Shown here one piece after another: positions 33,562-36,841 of a stretch of 36,841 bases of DNA. The notes beneath the pieces are model-generated. The model worked only from the letters and a program-made list of their open reading frames with translations. It was not told the origin of the DNA and ran no database searches. The stretch is from positions 1 to 36,841 of the forward strand of contig WGGB01000128.1 of assembly GCA_015491935.1 (NCBI GenBank), in the 5' to 3' direction. The stretch comes from Alteromonadaceae bacterium (lineage in GTDB: Bacteria > Pseudomonadota > Gammaproteobacteria > Enterobacterales > Alteromonadaceae). Each line of letters opens with the position of its first letter. Position 1 is the first letter of the stretch. A program made the position numbers and the translations under genes.

Positions 33562-34449
33562 TTAACCTCCCGTTTGCCAATTACTGGGAATTAATAGTTG
33601 TTCATCGTTACAAGTGAGTATTGATAAATCAGCATTTATTGCTAAAGCAACATCATAGGCTTCAATAATTTCTTTAAGTTGATGAGTATTGCAACAACCG
33701 ACTATTATTTTAGTAATGGCTGTATTTTTACAACCAATAGCCAGAGATAGTGCTAGTGGGGATACTTCTAGATGTTGCGCCATATTATGAAATTTTATTA
33801 AGTATGAAGTATAAGGCTTAAAATAATCAGTGAGTTGAGAAATATCCATTAATAATAAACCTTGTAAAAACAAAGAACGGCAATGTACTTCTATTTCTTG
33901 TTCCGCTAATTTTTTCAACCATCCTGTGGTTATAAAACGTTGATCTAATGCATTTAACGGTAGCTGTACTATGTCTATATTAAAATTATTTACGCAATAT
34001 TCAAGCTGCATTGGTGTGTAAATGGAAACGCCAACTTTTTTTATATTTCCCAATGCTTTTTGTTGTATCAAAGCATCAATTCTTGCTTGTGCCAAAGGTG
34101 ATTGTATAAGATCATCAACCTGATGAAATAATACTGCATCAAGTTGTTTTACTTTTAGTTGTGTTAAGCTTTTTTCGATAAATTGTGCTATTTCGCTCTG
34201 GCTTTCAGTATTTTTTAGCGGTGGTATTTTACTGACAATATTGAAATGTGTTGTTAATTTACTTTGCCCTAAAGCTTGTTCACTATTACCGTAGGCGCTG
34301 GCAGTATCAAGTGTTGTTATACCAACCTCGGTTGCCAAGGAGAGTATATTTTTTATTTCTTGAGGGCTAACTTGCCCTTGATTATTACTAACCCCATAAT
34401 CACAACCGAATTGAACGGTACCTAGTGCTAGCTTCATATCTGACTTCAT
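33562..34449 (-). CDS. Aldo/keto reductase
   Basis: A 295-aa TIM-barrel oxidoreductase. The family N-terminus LALGTVQFGCDYGVSNNQGQ is clear and the catalytic tetrad can be placed at D48 and Y53 (LDTASAYGNSEQALG), K74 (IVSKIPP) and H109 (VLFHQVDD). Such enzymes reduce carbonyls with NADPH. The start overlaps the pseC stop as ATGA, so it is coupled to the Pse operon. Aldo/keto reductases of this type often sit beside SpsF-like cytidylyltransferases in surface-sugar clusters, but no substrate is established here. It is outside the standard Pse route. Confidence 0.88.
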   Translation of the reverse strand: MKSDMKLALGTVQFGCDYGVSNNQGQVSPQEIKNILSLATEVGITTLDTASAYGNSEQALGQSKLTTHFNIVSKIPPLKNTESQSEIAQFIEKSLTQLKVKQLDAVLFHQVDDLIQSPLAQARIDALIQQKALGNIKKVGVSIYTPMQLEYCVNNFNIDIVQLPLNALDQRFITTGWLKKLAEQEIEVHCRSLFLQGLLLMDISQLTDYFKPYTSYLIKFHNMAQHLEVSPLALSLAIGCKNTAITKIIVGCCNTHQLKEIIEAYDVALAINADLSILTCNDEQLLIPSNWQTGG

Positions 34450-35609
34450 AAAAGCGCTTTAACCTTATCAATAATATAATTTTGTTCTTGTAAAGTTAGC
34501 TTTGGATGCAAAGGTAAAGTGATCGCGCGTTGATAATATTGTTCTGCATTAGGAAAATCTCCCTGTTTAAAGCCTAAATTTTGATAAAACGGCTGTAAGT
34601 GCACAGGAATATAATGTACATGAGCACAAATATTCTGTTCGCGTAGCGTTATAATCACTTGCTTGTGCTGTTCTGAATTTGCTTCGGGTAATAAGATTAA
34701 ATATAAATGATAAGCTGATAAGCAGTCTTTATTGGCAATTAAAGGGGTTATGTCTGTTTCTTTAAAAGCAACGTCATATATTTTAGCTATTTTATTGCGC
34801 TGTGCAATAAAATGATCAAGGCGCTTTAACTGAGATACCCCCAATGCTGCTTGTAATTCAGTCATACGATAATTAAATCCCAAAGCAATTTGTTGGTAAT
34901 ACCAAGGGCCGTGACTTGCTTCTGTCATTTCTTCTGGGTCTGAAGTAATGCCATGACTTCGATATAACTGCATTTTTTTAGCTAAGTCAGCATTATTAGT
35001 AACCGCCATACCGCCTTCTGCGGAAGTGATTATTTTTACGGGGTGAAAGCTAAAGACGGTAATGTCAGAATATTGACAATTTCCAATAGGCTTACCTTGA
35101 TATGAACCACCAATTGCGTGAGAGGCATCTTCAATAATGTTAAAACCATACTCTTGAGAAAGTTGATAAATAGCTTGCATATCGCAAGACTGTCCCGCTA
35201 AATGAACAGGAATAACAACTTTTGGTAAACAGTTTTTTTGCTTAGCTTGTTTTAATTTTTCAGTTAAAATACGTGTTGACATGTTTCCTGAAGATAAATC
35301 AATATCGACAAAATCAATTGTAGCCCCACAGTACAGCGCACAATTGGCACTAGCAACAAAGGTAATAGGCGATGTCCAAACAATATCACTTTTACTCACC
35401 TCTAACGCTAAGCAAGCAATATGCAATGCTGATGTGGCACTGTTTACGGTAATCGCATATTTTGCTTGGCATTTATTTGCTAGTGTTTGTTCAAATAAGG
35501 GGACTTTAGGCCCTTGAGTTAACCAATCAGATTGCAAAACACTAATTACTGAATCAACGTCTTCTTGATTTATATCTTGCTTACCATAAGGGATCATTGT
35601 ATCAATCAT
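34446..35609 (-). CDS. pseC: PseC UDP-4-keto-6-deoxy-N-acetyl-L-altrosamine aminotransferase
   Basis: A 387-aa DegT/DnrJ-type PLP aminotransferase. Motifs: MIPYGKQDINQEDVDSVISV at the N-terminus, LQSDWLTQGPKVPLFE, VNSATSALHIACLAL, IIEDASHAIGGSY and FSFHPVKIITSAEGG with Schiff-base K192. PseC moves an amino group from glutamate to C4 of the PseB product. Many homologues begin at the second methionine (35597, MIPYG), so the true start may be 12 bases shorter. The gene is 6 bp after pseB. Confidence 0.94.
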   Translation of the reverse strand: MIDTMIPYGKQDINQEDVDSVISVLQSDWLTQGPKVPLFEQTLANKCQAKYAITVNSATSALHIACLALEVSKSDIVWTSPITFVASANCALYCGATIDFVDIDLSSGNMSTRILTEKLKQAKQKNCLPKVVIPVHLAGQSCDMQAIYQLSQEYGFNIIEDASHAIGGSYQGKPIGNCQYSDITVFSFHPVKIITSAEGGMAVTNNADLAKKMQLYRSHGITSDPEEMTEASHGPWYYQQIALGFNYRMTELQAALGVSQLKRLDHFIAQRNKIAKIYDVAFKETDITPLIANKDCLSAYHLYLILLPEANSEQHKQVIITLREQNICAHVHYIPVHLQPFYQNLGFKQGDFPNAEQYYQRAITLPLHPKLTLQEQNYIIDKVKALL

Positions 35610-35615
35610 TAGAAG

Positions 35616-36641
<1,026 letters not shown>

Positions 36642-36686
36642 TCATCATAAACACTTTTAGTTTATTGTATTCATCTAGTTGATGCC

Positions 36687-36704
36687 AAGCTTATTTCGTG
36701 CCAA
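36687..36704 (-). promoter_or_regulatory. Sigma-54 promoter of the pse operon
   Basis: On the minus strand: TTGGCACGAAATAAGCTT. The -24 half is a full TTGGCACG (GG at plus-strand 36701-36702), the -12 GC is at 36689-36690, with exact N10 spacing. Transcription would start near 36677, leaving a 60-base leader to pseB. The rest of the 36618-36841 flank shows no gene. Confidence 0.85.
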
Positions 36705-36841
36705 ATTTAAATTAAATTACTGTGTTTATCAATTTAATTTTATAATATGTAAGTAGGTGTACTTTAATATAAGTCATCTGTTTGAATTGAATGATGATAT
36801 TTTTAACGATTCCATAGCTTAAAATCACGATTACTTAATGA

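Overview
The window is a low-GC gammaproteobacterial chromosome segment, most like a marine Alteromonadales (Colwellia/Thalassotalea-type). The evidence is the Vibrio/Alteromonadales-style order flgP // flgN-flgM-flgA // cheV-cheR-flgBCDE, flgFGHIJ, flgKL, flagellins, flaG, fliD, together with RpoN (sigma-54)-type flagellar promoters. It makes a two-membrane (Gram-negative) polar-type flagellum, since L- and P-ring genes are present. Almost the whole window is flagellar. I saw no tRNA, rRNA, IS element, phage or CRISPR array.

Left part (1-4196): the 3' end of flgP faces the minus-strand genes flgA, flgM and flgN, with a strong FliA (sigma-28) promoter before flgM. Divergent from flgA are cheV and cheR. 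Middle (4297-15759): rod, hook, ring and junction genes flgB to flgL on the plus strand. Sigma-54 -24/-12 elements (GG-N10-GC) lie before flgF and flgL, and a weaker one before flgB. Filament part (15968-23868): two unusually long flagellins (694 and 673 aa), flaG and a very long fliD (898 aa). Flagellin 1 has a sigma-54 promoter, flagellin 2 a FliA promoter and fliD a sigma-54 promoter. REP-like palindromes with a GTAGG foot sit between the flagellins and on both sides of the flaG-fliD segment.

Right part (24538-36617): a flagellin-glycosylation island. A Maf/DUF115 glycosyltransferase on the plus strand, with its own sigma-54 element, converges on an 11-gene minus-strand operon: pseB, pseC, aldo/keto reductase, SpsF-type cytidylyltransferase, class III aminotransferase, pseG, two formyltransferase-fold proteins, pseI, PIG-L deacetylase and a pseH-like GNAT. 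A near-perfect sigma-54 element precedes pseB. PseB, PseC, the GNAT, PseG and PseI give a pseudaminic acid route, the cytidylyltransferase is the likely activating enzyme, and Maf is the likely transferase onto flagellin. The extra enzymes (two formyltransferase-like proteins, deacetylase, aldo/keto reductase, GSA-like aminotransferase) point to a modified, possibly N-formylated, nonulosonic acid. This is the part most likely to hold undescribed chemistry.

Other points that stand out: a 101-nt identical block shared by the centres of the two flagellins (gene-conversion signature), three tandem-like internal repeats that enlarge FliD, and the absence of fliS/fliT directly after fliD.
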